The position numbers and the translations under genes are program-made. From Endocalyx cinctus (taxonomy: Eukaryota; Ascomycota; Sordariomycetes; Amphisphaeriales; Apiosporaceae), in NCBI GenBank assembly GCA_001600455.1, contig BCKC01000009.1, forward strand, positions 124,001 through 188,000: DNA of 64,000 nucleotides, in the 5' to 3' direction. Below the pieces are notes generated by a model. It worked only from the letters and a program-made list of their open reading frames with translations. It ran no database searches and was not told the origin of the DNA. Every line of letters starts with the position of its first letter. Position 1 is the first letter of the stretch. Shown in pieces: positions 10,922 to 21,347 of the stretch.

Positions 10922-13185
10922 CTAAATCCCACCAGCGACGCAGACGATCCGTCCCTCGGTCCTCGGGGCGATGGCTCGTGTCCAGTCGACTTCAAACTCT
11001 CCCTCTTTCAGCTCGTCGCCCACTTTAGACTCAACGCCGGCGATGCGCGCCCATTTCTTGAACACCTTCCTCATGATGGACATCTCGACGTCGATCATTT
11101 CGATCGCGCCCGCCCTCTGATCCGTATCTTTCTCCGCCTCTCCGTCTTCGTCGTCGGAATCCTCGTTCATCGAGACGATGGAAGATTTCCGATCCCTAAT
11201 CTTCTGGGGCGTCCAGTTTTGCCACCCTTTACCCGTCGTCGCCGAGTCGAAATTCTTGGGTCCTCCGGTGGGGGACGTCGGCGTCTGGGCCGGCGTGGCT
11301 TGGTAGGGCCTATGATCGTTGCCGACGCGGTCGGTGACGGAGCTCCAGTGCCGTCCCATGTTGTTGCCCCAGTATTTCCACTTGCCCATCACTTTCAGCG
11401 ACATGAAGTACTGCCTTAGCATCATGGAGATCAGGATGCCGTTTTCCTCGGACACGATCTCCTCGGCTTTACCCCCTTCCTCTTCTATCAAGAGAGAATC
11501 GTACCCGTCCTTGCCCCGCGCCATATACCCCCTAGTGACGAGAACGTATTTCTTTTCCATGTCGATCGGCTCGCCCCCTATCGTGGCGTCGACGATACGG
11601 GACATGGGAGGCTTGGTCGCGTCGAACGAGAAGGTAATGTTGGATACCTGGGGGAACCGACCTTCGAGTGCCGGATACTGGCTCAGGCCGTTTTCGAGCG
11701 CATCCCAAATTGCCTGTCCCGTGACCTTGATCACGACAACGGGATCCTCGAATGGGAAACAGTTCATAATATCTTTGAGTAAGATGGGACCACATGGGTA
11801 AATTTGATCACCGCGGACGGTCCCCGAAGCCATTATACTACAGTCGCCGGAGTAGTAATGGCGCATAATGTCGCAGACCCAATTGGCTATGTTCGACTCC
11901 TTCAACCGCACGGTCCTAAATCTCGCGTCGAGGGGTGCGGCCGTGAAACCGATGGGTTTCTGGAGGGTAGCCTTCAACGAGGCGGTGAGCTTACTCACTA
12001 TTTCTACCGTCTGCTCATCTGCGGGGATGGCGGAGGTGACGTCTCGACGGATAATATCAATATCCCACCTCCCCGAATCATCGTCCCGCCGTCTTCCTTC
12101 GATGTAGCTTAACTGTTTGAAATCGGTACCAGACCGTAAAACATGGGTCCCCTTAATCAAACTATGGTTGTAGTAGTGGTCATGACCACCCAGAATGATA
12201 TCAATGATTCCGTCGGTCTGCTCAGCCAGCTTGTTATCGTTGGGTTCACGCATGTGAGTAATAGCGACGACAATTTCGGCACCCTCCGCGCGAAGCTGGG
12301 GGACTAGCTCCTTTGCCGTCTCGCTGGCAGACTTGTAGATTAAATTCGGGGGTAAACTGTTGATAGTGGCCAGCCACTCACGTTCTCCTAGACCGATAAG
12401 ACCAATCTTGATACCATTGGAAGAGGTTATCATATGGGTCTTCTTGCAGTTGCCGATGGGTACCCCTTCACCCAGAGCCGGATCCAAAACGTTGGCGATA
12501 AGCCACGGGAATTTACATTTGGAGGATAAATGTTTGAATTTTCGAACTCCAAAGTCCAAGTCGTGGTTCTTTTTTTTTATTCCGTTGTCAATATCTAAAC
12601 ACGAAAACTTGGTTTAAGAAGAAAACTTACCCCTAAAGAGGCGGCATCTGTCCCAACTTTGTTTAGGATAGGGACCATGTGATCACCTGCCGGATTCAAT
12701 AATAAGTCGATTATTCTAAAAGTTATTTTGCCTTATCCCTAAACAAACTTATATCATATCTATAAAATATAATTTAATCGAAGTAGTTATATCAATTATG
12801 TATATAATACCGGATTATGTTCTCGAGAATAAGATATCTGAATTCCACCCCACGTTTGTTCTCTCACCGCCTCACAAGCTGGCTAGCTAACTGACTCTCA
12901 AAAAGTGTACGTACCTTTAGTGACTGAACTCTCTAGACTCGGATTGAAGGCATCTCCGGAGAAGAAAGTCAAGAGCTCAGACCGGCCCTTGAACTTATCA
13001 TCGTCTCGGTAATAATTCATAAGTGTCATGAACCGTGCCGCACCACCGACAGGTTCGGCAGAGGAAGAATCGACATGGTATACGTCGTTGTAGTGCACAA
13101 TTCTTAGGTCTGGAGGGGTAGAATGCGTGCCAGAGCTATACGTAACCGACTCGTTAGGGGGAGGCTCTGCTTTCTCCTTCGTCAT
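10922..13185 (-). CDS. 5'-nucleotidase-like metallophosphatase
   Basis: Three exons: 12915-13185, 12631-12686 and 10922-12568, joined with introns of 228 and 62 bases; 657 residues. The middle exon is only 56 bases but carries part of the fold and joins exactly to GNHD. Metallophosphoesterase motifs appear in order: HYNDVY (31-36), GDAF (77-80), GNHDLDFG (109-116), ITHMREPND (His214) and GGHDHYY (His238, His240), followed by a 5'-nucleotidase C-terminal domain and an acidic, disordered stretch near 540-580. There is no signal peptide, unlike secreted UshA-type enzymes, so a cytosolic role in hydrolysing nucleotides or other phosphate esters is likely. The first motif has Tyr where classical members have His. 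The start is the ATG giving MTKEKAEPPP; an ATG 35 codons upstream is in frame but gives an implausible hydrophobic extension. Confidence 0.88.
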
Positions 13186-14376
13186 TTTGAACTCCAATGG
13201 GATAACTATACTGAAATATGTAGAGAGACTATAAAATGTGTATATTGAGCACGGAGGTAGAAGAAGTTTGTGCTTTAGCAAGTGAAGCAAAGCAAAACAA
13301 TAAGAAAGTCAATGTTCTAGTGTTGGCTGAAACATGGTGGGGGAGTAATAGGTACAATACAGGGGAGGAGGAGGGGAATCAGAGGCGGCTACATCCTTAG
13401 TGGACTGGGGTATTCTTCTTATGCTACTGTAGCGTAGTACCTATACAGCCATAATACAGTGAAGATAGGGTATGGTGAGTACCTGTGTCTTTTACTTAGG
13501 CTACTACCTAGGTAGGTAAGTACTATAATAAGATAAGTTGTTAAGTATTTAGTACATAACAACTGGCGAATAACAATTCACCTATTGAAAATCCACAGAT
13601 ATCCATATCAACTATGCTGTACATCTGTGTGAGTTGTCATGTTTGCAAATGCATTGACAATTCATCATGTATACTATATACTACATCATCTACATATATA
13701 CGACGTGATAATGTAATGCATGTAAGATCCATTGTATCCGTGGATATGTAGAACGGCAGCTGAACGGCAGAACGGTTCCTCAAGCACCTCCCTTGCGTAA
13801 AGTTTCGGCTCTATCCGGTTCATCACACGCTTTTTATAACTACTAGATCCCCAAGTTAGTGGATGTTTAACGTTTAACGTTGAAGATCAACATCTTCGTG
13901 TAACGGCAAATGGTCTCATTTGCATATGAAGATTTCGACCCCGAAAATAATGGAGTGGGAATGTCATCGTAACGGCTTTATTTCCACCGAATATATCCTT
14001 CGATCTATCCAATGGACCAATGGTTACAATAAAGCATCGAAAGGTGTCGAGTTCCAGTGAAGTATGATATCCTGCACTACACCACCCTCCCTGCCTCCTC
14101 ATCTACACTACACCCATACATTTATTATTCACTTATCCGTTTATCAACACACGCACACACACACACACACATATATATATATTCAAGTATATATATAGCG
14201 TCCCTTTCTCGTTCCATTTTACAAGAAGCCATACGGTTCCAATTTTCATCGAGAATACTATTATTGTTATTTGATCAAGATGAATCTAAGAAATTCAAGC
14301 CAATTTCAAATTGTATTTATATATCCAGGTTCGTAACATCTCCTCCGCCGAACTGAAAACTCTCTCGACCTTCCTT
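13186..14376. other. Spacer between two minus-strand genes
   Basis: A 1.19 kb AT-rich spacer: promoter of the metallophosphatase on one side, 3' UTR of the MetE-like gene on the other. It contains a CCTAGG-centred TAGGTA word near 13507-13520 and a (CA)n/(TA)n microsatellite at 14146-14182. No gene seen. Confidence 0.65.
14146..14182. repeat. (CA)n-(TA)n microsatellite
   Basis: A CA dinucleotide run with one CG interruption that passes directly into TA repeats. Confidence 0.85.
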
Positions 14377-15917
14377 TTACGGCTCTCCCGGCCAGATCGA
14401 GTCGGCGAGCTCTCGGACGAGCTTCAGCTTAGCGATCATATCCTCCTTCGTGATCGCGTTTCCGAGATGGTGGCTGGCGAAGCCGCACTGCGGGCTGACG
14501 CCGATCCGCTTGAGCGCCTCCTCGCGGGTCTGACCGGCGCCGCTGGCGATGACGTCGGCGGCGGCGAAGACCTTGTCGCGCATCGCGTCGATCTTCTCGA
14601 GCTCGGGGAACTTGCTCGTGATGACGCCGAGGACGACGTTCTTGTGCGGCGGCAGCTCCTTGAGCGGCTCGAACGTGCCCGCCCGCTCCGTGTCGTACTC
14701 GAGGAAGTACGTGTCGGCGTCGATCTGCCGGAACAGCTTGGTCGCGACCCGGTCGTACCCGCCCTCGGAGAAGTGCCGGCTGTTGGCGAAGTTGCCGCGG
14801 CAGAGGTGGATCCCGACGTGCAGGTCCGCCGGGCGCGAGCTGATGCAGTCGTTGTACAGCTTCACGTACGAGTCCAGTAGCGCGTCCGGGTCTTCGCCGG
14901 CCTCCTTGAACCCGGCCAGCATTTTCTCGGAGCAAAAGTCTGCGTCGGGTTCGATTAGCGTAAGTCTTCCGCTTTATTTCTTCCTCACTCGTTATTCATT
15001 TGAGATGTAATTAATATAGTCAACTTACATGCTATGTTAGGGTCATCAATTGTGACATTTCTGCAACCGGCGTCGTACAGAATTTTGAGCTCCGTACGGT
15101 ATGCCTCCGCAATGTCGGCAAAATACGCGGCATCGTCGGGATATATGTCCTTTGGGTACGCTTTACCGTCCTTGTATCGCAAATGATACCTGCATCTCGT
15201 GTTAACCGTGATCAGCCTGATGACGTGCATCGTCCATGCAGCCATGCGAGCAACTGCATGAATTGGGGTAAAGTAGGTATAGTACGAAGAACAGAGCGTG
15301 AGGGGATATCACAAAATTGATTCAAATACTGACCATTCAGGAGCTGCCAACGTGATTTTCAACTCCTTCACTCGATCCGCCGGAACCAGCTTCTTCAGGT
15401 ATTCCCAGTCGTATATGTATGAACTTCCAACATGCTTTATTTTCCCCGTGCAGACAATGGACTCTCCAGGCTTATGGCCAGCCTCGGCTAGAATAACATG
15501 TCAAATTGCGATTCAAAGGATTTTTATAGAGTGTTTGCAAAATTAGGCCAAAGGATAAAGGAGAGATATATATATATAAGACTTACTGAAAGCAGCGATA
15601 TCCGGGACGTACATGCGGAACATATCCCAGTCGGGGGTCATGATCTCTTCGAACCCCTCGAGGTTGGGGAAGAAGGAACCCCAGAACTGATGCCTACGGT
15701 ACTCACCGTCGTTAAGAGCGTGAAAACCGAGGTCGAGCTGGAGTTTCACGATATCGTTGATCGCCTTGTCCTCTATGGCGTGGAGTTCTGTATCCTTGGC
15801 GATCTCGAGGGCCTTCGCGCCGTCGAGCTTGACACGCTTTTCGGTCAATTCCTTAGGACGCAGGAGCGAGCCCATGTGCTCGGCACGAAAGGGAGGTCTT
15901 TGCTTATTCGCGGGCAT
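14377..15917 (-). CDS. MetE-like methyltransferase, catalytic domain only
   Basis: Four exons: 15587-15917, 15334-15487, 15029-15189 and 14377-14939 (introns of 99, 144 and 89 bases; donors GTAAGT, GTCAGT and GTAAGT); 402 residues. The protein matches the C-terminal catalytic barrel of cobalamin-independent methionine synthase. The zinc ligands are visible: His260 and Cys262 in GIHLCRGN, Glu296 in FLEYD and Cys367 in SPQCGFAS. The N-terminal half of true MetE (about 750 residues) is absent, as in the YxjG/YxjH-type and archaeal short forms. Transfer of a methyl group to a thiol such as homocysteine is likely, but the donor may not be the polyglutamyl folate used by full MetE. No targeting signal is visible, so cytosol is probable. 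The last exon is very GC-rich and throws long shadow frames in other registers. Confidence 0.9.
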
Positions 15918-16130
15918 GTTGAGTAGCAGTCCGTCCCTCTGGGTGATGCCGGTTTGCTACGAAGTCACTTATAAAGTGCGGTGATGGAATACAAAGGGCG
16001 GCGATGAACGAAGGATCCCTCGTCTCGAGTGAAGCAGAAATAGGTTTGACAAGTAACCTGAAATGTGGAGAAGAGATGGAGCTGATATGTAAAGGGGAAG
16101 AAGAGGAGTAAAAGCGAGGGTGAACTACGG

Positions 16131-16138
16131 GTTATATA
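16131..16138 (-). promoter_or_regulatory. Possible TATA box of the MetE-like gene
   Basis: TATATAAC on the minus strand, about 215 bases upstream of the ATG at 15917, with purine-rich plus-strand sequence (pyrimidine-rich on the sense strand) between it and the gene. Confidence 0.4.
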
Positions 16139-16450
16139 GACTTTTATATACGTTGGACAGGCATTTTCCCCTCCCTCTTCTCTGACGCACTTTTCCTATG
16201 AACTGTGGGGCATGAACCAAATAATACTGAATAGTAAGTATTATTTTTAAGGTGACGATTGAAAGCTAAGAGGGCAGGTAAATCAAAAGGCCTGTATAGG
16301 TAATAATCATGTAAGGGACGCACCCTGATAATATGGTCAGATAAGGTATGTACGTGTGCATTAGTGAGCGCGATCTTATACATAACGCTATATGTTGGTG
16401 TATTCACACCGGGATGCAGATGCAGACACAAGTGCATACAACCCGTACCA

Positions 16451-16473
16451 GGCATGGCATGGCATGGCATGGC
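16451..16473. repeat. GGCAT tandem repeat
   Basis: Four and a half copies of a 5-base unit, GGCAT, in spacer. Confidence 0.85.
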
Positions 16474-18419
16474 GTAGTATAAGATCAGTATCTGTCATTG
16501 CTAAACCAGGAATGTATCGGCTTTGGCAAAATTGACAGGAATATGAAGCAAGCAGGCAAGTAGAAGGGCCGTATGACTGTGGCAGAAAAGGATTCCAGGT
16601 ACTGGGATGGGCGAATGAGAAGAGTTCACTCTATGGATCATTCTGTAAAATACTATATTGCCGAATCTAAGTCAGCCTTTTTCCTCCACGATATACTCTT
16701 CTTGGCTCCATTAGCGATACGTGATCCCTGCATGCCCCGCCTTTGTCAATGCTGACTTACACGGACAAACTTGTCAACAACTACAGAGTAGCATGAAAAA
16801 GGTGATGAATTCATGCTAAGTCAGAGTATATGTACATGTAGGTCTCCTCACAGAGGGCCCACGGCTGATCAGCTAAGTGGAAGGAGGGGGAGGGTTACGG
16901 CGGTTCATTCGGTAGAGAAAGAAACAACGCACGGCCGCGTTTCCCTACTGAAACACCCGAAGAAAAGAGCTGAGAGGACAGGCAAATATCGATATATATA
17001 TATATATATATATTATATGATGAAAAAGAAGTAAACCAAACAGTTGGATGGGTTACAGTGAATCAATAGTAAGATATGGCTGTATGCAATACGACCCGCC
17101 ATGTAGGTGATTTCTTCACCTTTGGAATGGCTAGTTGACTACTGACATATACATAACATACACCCCTAATAAGGTAGGATATGAAGATTTTGGGGGGTGT
17201 CCATGGTGAGTGATATTGACCCGAGCTGATGGAGAGAATGCGATGACTGGTATTCGCCATCATACCCAGGTACATATCTGTGCATCTGTACTAGGTACTT
17301 TGCATACGTACCTAAGGTAGATGGAGATAGGTAAGTAAGTAGGTATTGGATATATTGAAAAGCCGTTGCAGGTGAAGAACGCGCGACTCTGATCCCTTTA
17401 GGATCTGTGCATCATATCGGTTAAGTTTCGATCATGCCCATAACCGAAGGTAATATATGTACGGTAATGACTTCAGTATTCAAGACTGCAGGGTTACCAT
17501 TTTTCGAGGTATTTGGTAGTTCCGGGCCGGTAGGAATTCCGGGAATTTGCCTAGATCGACTTACATAACATTGCAGTGAGATGTGTTACTAGATGTAGAA
17601 TGTCGGAGAAAGCATATTCCTGTTTTTTCTTCTTTGGTTTCTGATTCTACGGAATATAGTAGTAGAGTAGTATTCCGTTTCTAAGTGAGAAATGAGATGA
17701 ATGATTGAATTGAAGGGATGGAATAATTTGGAAGAATAGACAAACAACAATAAAGATCACAGTATGAAGATATCTACGTACGTATGGTGGACTTAAGTAT
17801 AAGGAAATACTTCAGTCATGTTTTAGGAGCGCTAACCATTAGGTCTAAGAGTACTACCTATCCATTGTAGGTACTACCTAGAAGTAATACTAAAGTGATA
17901 AGTAATAAGGGACAAAGTACAGTATATAAGTACGTCATTGAACCTAAGCTTTTCCAAGGTTAGCAGTTTCAAGCTTGAATCTTCAAAAAAAAAATACAGT
18001 GCAGCTTTGACAATAGATTAGTACTTAGTTGTAGGTACTACACAGTAAATACCTTAGGTAGGTAATTATATCTAACCTACCACCTACCAGCCCTACCTCA
18101 TTCCATTATGAAGCTGTCATCGTCAACTTTCTCTTTCTTTTCTTCTTCTTTTTCTTATTGATCTGAGCAAAACTTCTTTCACAATCGATAACAATATCAT
18201 CTCACACAACTTGATTCATATCAATTTCCTATTATGCTACTATATCTAGTCTCATAGTGCCTAGTGGGTATCATACTAATCGCCTACCTAAGATCAAACT
18301 GTATACGATCAAATAGTACGTACCTGGCCTTCTCCAAGAGTAAAGGCTTTATCACCAACGACAAAAAAAAAAAAAAAAAAAGAGATTTCAGTCATTTTAT
18401 CACCAACCAGCAACTCAAG

Positions 18420-20078
18420 ATGGATTCATTACCAAATGAGGTTTTGTTACATATTTTCGATTACCTTGATCATCCAGCTCCGTCGGAGATGCGCCTTCAC
18501 GATCAGCCATCACATGATATGCTCCACGCTGAACCTCATCCTTCCTCATGTCCTCTCAAGGAAATATCTTTAGTTAGCAAACATTGGCGGCATCTTATTC
18601 TCCCTAAGCTATTTTCTCACATAAATTGGAAACCCACCGTCTATTCGCTTGAGGCATTTACTTTGAACCCGATCCCCTTACTACGATTCTTGGTGGATAA
18701 CAAATTGGATCAGAAGGTGCTCACGTTTACCTTACTTGTCGATTTCGTTGACAAAGTGGCCGAGTCACATAATAAGACTCCCGAGATACGTCATGTCGAC
18801 CTAGAATGGTTATGGGATCAGATATTTTCTGTCATTGACCCCTTGAGGTTTACCATCATCGCTCGGCCTATGACTTTGGCTGCCTTCATGTCACGTATGC
18901 TTTTTCTCGGAGATTCTTGGTGCTTCGATATACCCTATCACATCTTGTCTCTTGCCCGAGCCACTCGATACCCGAAAATGAAGGGGAAATCGCATCACTC
19001 TAATGAAGCACACGGTTCGCACTTAAGACTATCAACGACGGAAGCTGTAGGCCCGACCATGGCTTCAGTCGCCTCAAGTAGCACGCCATCCACTTCTTCG
19101 CAATCCTGTAAACACAAGAAAGCGCCGTCATGCCCACTTTTCACGGTGCGTCCTTGGACTTCTCTACTCTTAAATGAAGGATCTTCTACCAAGGTTTACC
19201 GATCTTACGAGTTTTTCCAGCGAAGGCCTCCTTCTATGTTGGGCGCCTTGCTCGGCTGCGAAGAATATCCCAACGATACGTGCATGGTCCCTCCCACCGT
19301 TACTGACTTCAACTACATCGCCGTATTTCCCCTATCTACGCACTTCGAGATCCTACTCCAGAATCTGCCCAGACTTGATCGCCTATTTGTGCAGCTTACC
19401 CCCAAACCGGGAGACAAGCTCTTGGACGACGAGGAAGAGATGAAGCACGTCGACACGGCCGACCTATGGATGGAGCGCAATACGGCTTACAGCTTTCTCA
19501 TGCGCGAGCTGACTTGGGTACCTCATCCCAAGGGAAATTGGGCCTCGCTGCGCGTTTTCGAGAGTGGCGATGCCGCCGACAAGGAGGCCTGGGACATGGC
19601 CGTCCAGTTCGTCGAGCGCAGTGGCGTCAAGAACTGGAAAGTAGAACGTGAAGGCTGTTTTGTTAAACATTCCGACGACGATGGTGAAAAGTGGAATGCC
19701 GAGGATGAGGTGAACGGGCATTACGGCGGTCATGCGAATACCGTCGAGCCAATACTTTTGTGGGTAAACCCTCTCTCCTTACGTTACCAGCATCGTTCCA
19801 AAATGGAGAAAGAGACGTTGCAGGATCTGCACGAAAAGCTACGGCTCCTGAATCGTATCGACGATACGGAATGGCAAGGCGTCATGCTAGCTCTGTTTAA
19901 GCGACAGCTATACTGCCTGGAGCGCGGGGTCACGGAAGCTCTCATAGCCATACAACGATGCGAGCGGGAACTTTCCCGGCTGGTAGAGAAACGAGCGAGA
20001 CAGAAGAGTGCCTCTTCTTTTTCCGACGAAGTCGGGGAACAAGGCATTTGTATTACGGATTACAGACACCCACTCTGA
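18420..20078 (+). CDS. F-box protein
   Basis: A single exon of 552 residues. The N-terminus is an F-box: MDSLPNEVLLHIFDYLD, then after an insertion rich in His/Pro, ISLVSKHWRHLILPKLF (about residues 40-60). F-box proteins link substrates to SCF ubiquitin ligases through Skp1. The rest shows no recognisable repeats; a Ser-rich segment lies near 200-235, and the C-terminal part (about 455-530) is helical and charged and may form a coiled coil. Substrate unknown. The start chosen is the ATG at 18420, in an A-rich context right after the A18 tract and immediately before the F-box; the open frame extends 52 codons upstream but through poly-Lys translated from that tract. It is convergent with the transporter gene. 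Confidence 0.85.
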   Translation: MDSLPNEVLLHIFDYLDHPAPSEMRLHDQPSHDMLHAEPHPSSCPLKEISLVSKHWRHLILPKLFSHINWKPTVYSLEAFTLNPIPLLRFLVDNKLDQKVLTFTLLVDFVDKVAESHNKTPEIRHVDLEWLWDQIFSVIDPLRFTIIARPMTLAAFMSRMLFLGDSWCFDIPYHILSLARATRYPKMKGKSHHSNEAHGSHLRLSTTEAVGPTMASVASSSTPSTSSQSCKHKKAPSCPLFTVRPWTSLLLNEGSSTKVYRSYEFFQRRPPSMLGALLGCEEYPNDTCMVPPTVTDFNYIAVFPLSTHFEILLQNLPRLDRLFVQLTPKPGDKLLDDEEEMKHVDTADLWMERNTAYSFLMRELTWVPHPKGNWASLRVFESGDAADKEAWDMAVQFVERSGVKNWKVEREGCFVKHSDDDGEKWNAEDEVNGHYGGHANTVEPILLWVNPLSLRYQHRSKMEKETLQDLHEKLRLLNRIDDTEWQGVMLALFKRQLYCLERGVTEALIAIQRCERELSRLVEKRARQKSASSFSDEVGEQGICITDYRHPL

Positions 20079-21347
20079 TGAGTAGAGGAGCCAGTGGCAT
20101 CTCTTTCATCTTCTCTTATTTCGTCCCTTCCCGTCTCTCGCAGGTCACTTTGAAATTCTCTAGCGGGAAGAACAACAAGACAACCTCGCAACTAGAAGAA
20201 CTAAATCATCCCATCACAATGTCGTAGCGCACAAAAAATAAGAAAGAAAAAAAGAAACAAAGAACGAAAAGAAATAAAGAAGACAAGAAAATGCTGATCA
20301 AATCAAATAACGCAAAAAGTCAGGGAGCGCTGAGACGTATCGCCTTCAACGGCGTGACACGCCTACCCTTCTCGAGCATGTGGCTCTACATGCAGGACCT
20401 CGATTTCGATTTCGATCCGGCACCTGCCATTGATTAAGCTATGTGGACACAACTCTGGGTAGATTAGTTAGCTTGCATATGTGAGTATAAAGTTATCTAA
20501 TATCCAGTTTTGTTTTTGTTATTCGTGTTGTCTTTTTTTTTTTTTTTTTTTTTTTTTTCTTGAGTTAGTATTTTGACCTACCCCTTTCTCCCTAACCACA
20601 AGTGATTTGTGTTATAGCCTTTGCTGAACGTCCTTGATTCTTTTCTCTCTTTTGACCTTGTCTCCCGTTTGATCTAACTGTCTTTAGAGTGTTTTTGCGT
20701 ACTCGTCTATTGTAAACACTTAGGAGGGATTGGTAGGGATTACGATGTGTTTTTTTGATATATGTGTTGCATGAATGAAATGATGATATGATAGGATAGA
20801 TTGACGATAGAATGACAGGTTTCCGTTCACTATCTCTGAAAGGAACTGTACCTTATTTGCTCATGAGAGTATACGTGGATAGGGAAACGAATTTTTTATA
20901 TACAACGAAATAAAATAAACGGTATTAATGAACGAGGATTGATTATCTCATCTCGTCTTTCCGTCGAGATGTTTATATTTGTTTTTTTTTCCTCCTCTAT
21001 GAACCAACGCATTCTATAGAAAAGAAACATTCAAAGAATTAACTCCTCCCTAGTTCCATAACCATCCATGTCTATATACATCCCGTGTAACGCCTGCCGA
21101 TATATATATATATATATAAATGCGAGCCGGGAGGAAACGGATCCCCGTCCAAAATGCCCCCCAACAGAGAAAATACTAAATAAGACGTAATATTTGACCC
21201 TATGTCACGGTGGGGAGAACGTATATTTGTACATCCTCCCATTTGAAGATCTACGCAAAATGTATGAGATAATTAATCTAAGTGGCCCCTTCTAGTATCC
21301 ATGTTTTTTTTATTAATGTTATTTCCCCGTTCTTCGCCATCGTCGTC
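20079..21347. other. Convergent 3' spacer
   Basis: A 1.27 kb AT-rich spacer between convergent genes, with a T26 tract at 20533-20558 and a short (TA)n run near 21101-21117. Presumably both 3' UTRs. No gene seen. Confidence 0.65.
20533..20558. repeat. Poly(T) tract
   Basis: About 26 uninterrupted T in the convergent spacer. Confidence 0.9.

Larger units (their letters stand above)
15918..18419. other. Divergent spacer, MetE-like / F-box
   Basis: A 2.5 kb AT-rich spacer. It holds a TATA-like element for the MetE-like gene (16131-16138), a GGCAT tandem at 16451-16473, an (AT)n run at about 16992-17012 and many TAGGTA/TACCTA words at 17280-17350 and 17850-18090. The open frames are short and without coding character. 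The last 200 bases are C/T-rich with an A18 tract, likely the F-box gene leader. Confidence 0.6.

Noticed and set aside
14311..15010. Several open frames of 150-190 residues over the last MetE-like exon
   Set aside because: The exon with zinc-ligand motifs is plainly the coding one; the others are Arg/Ala-rich shadows.
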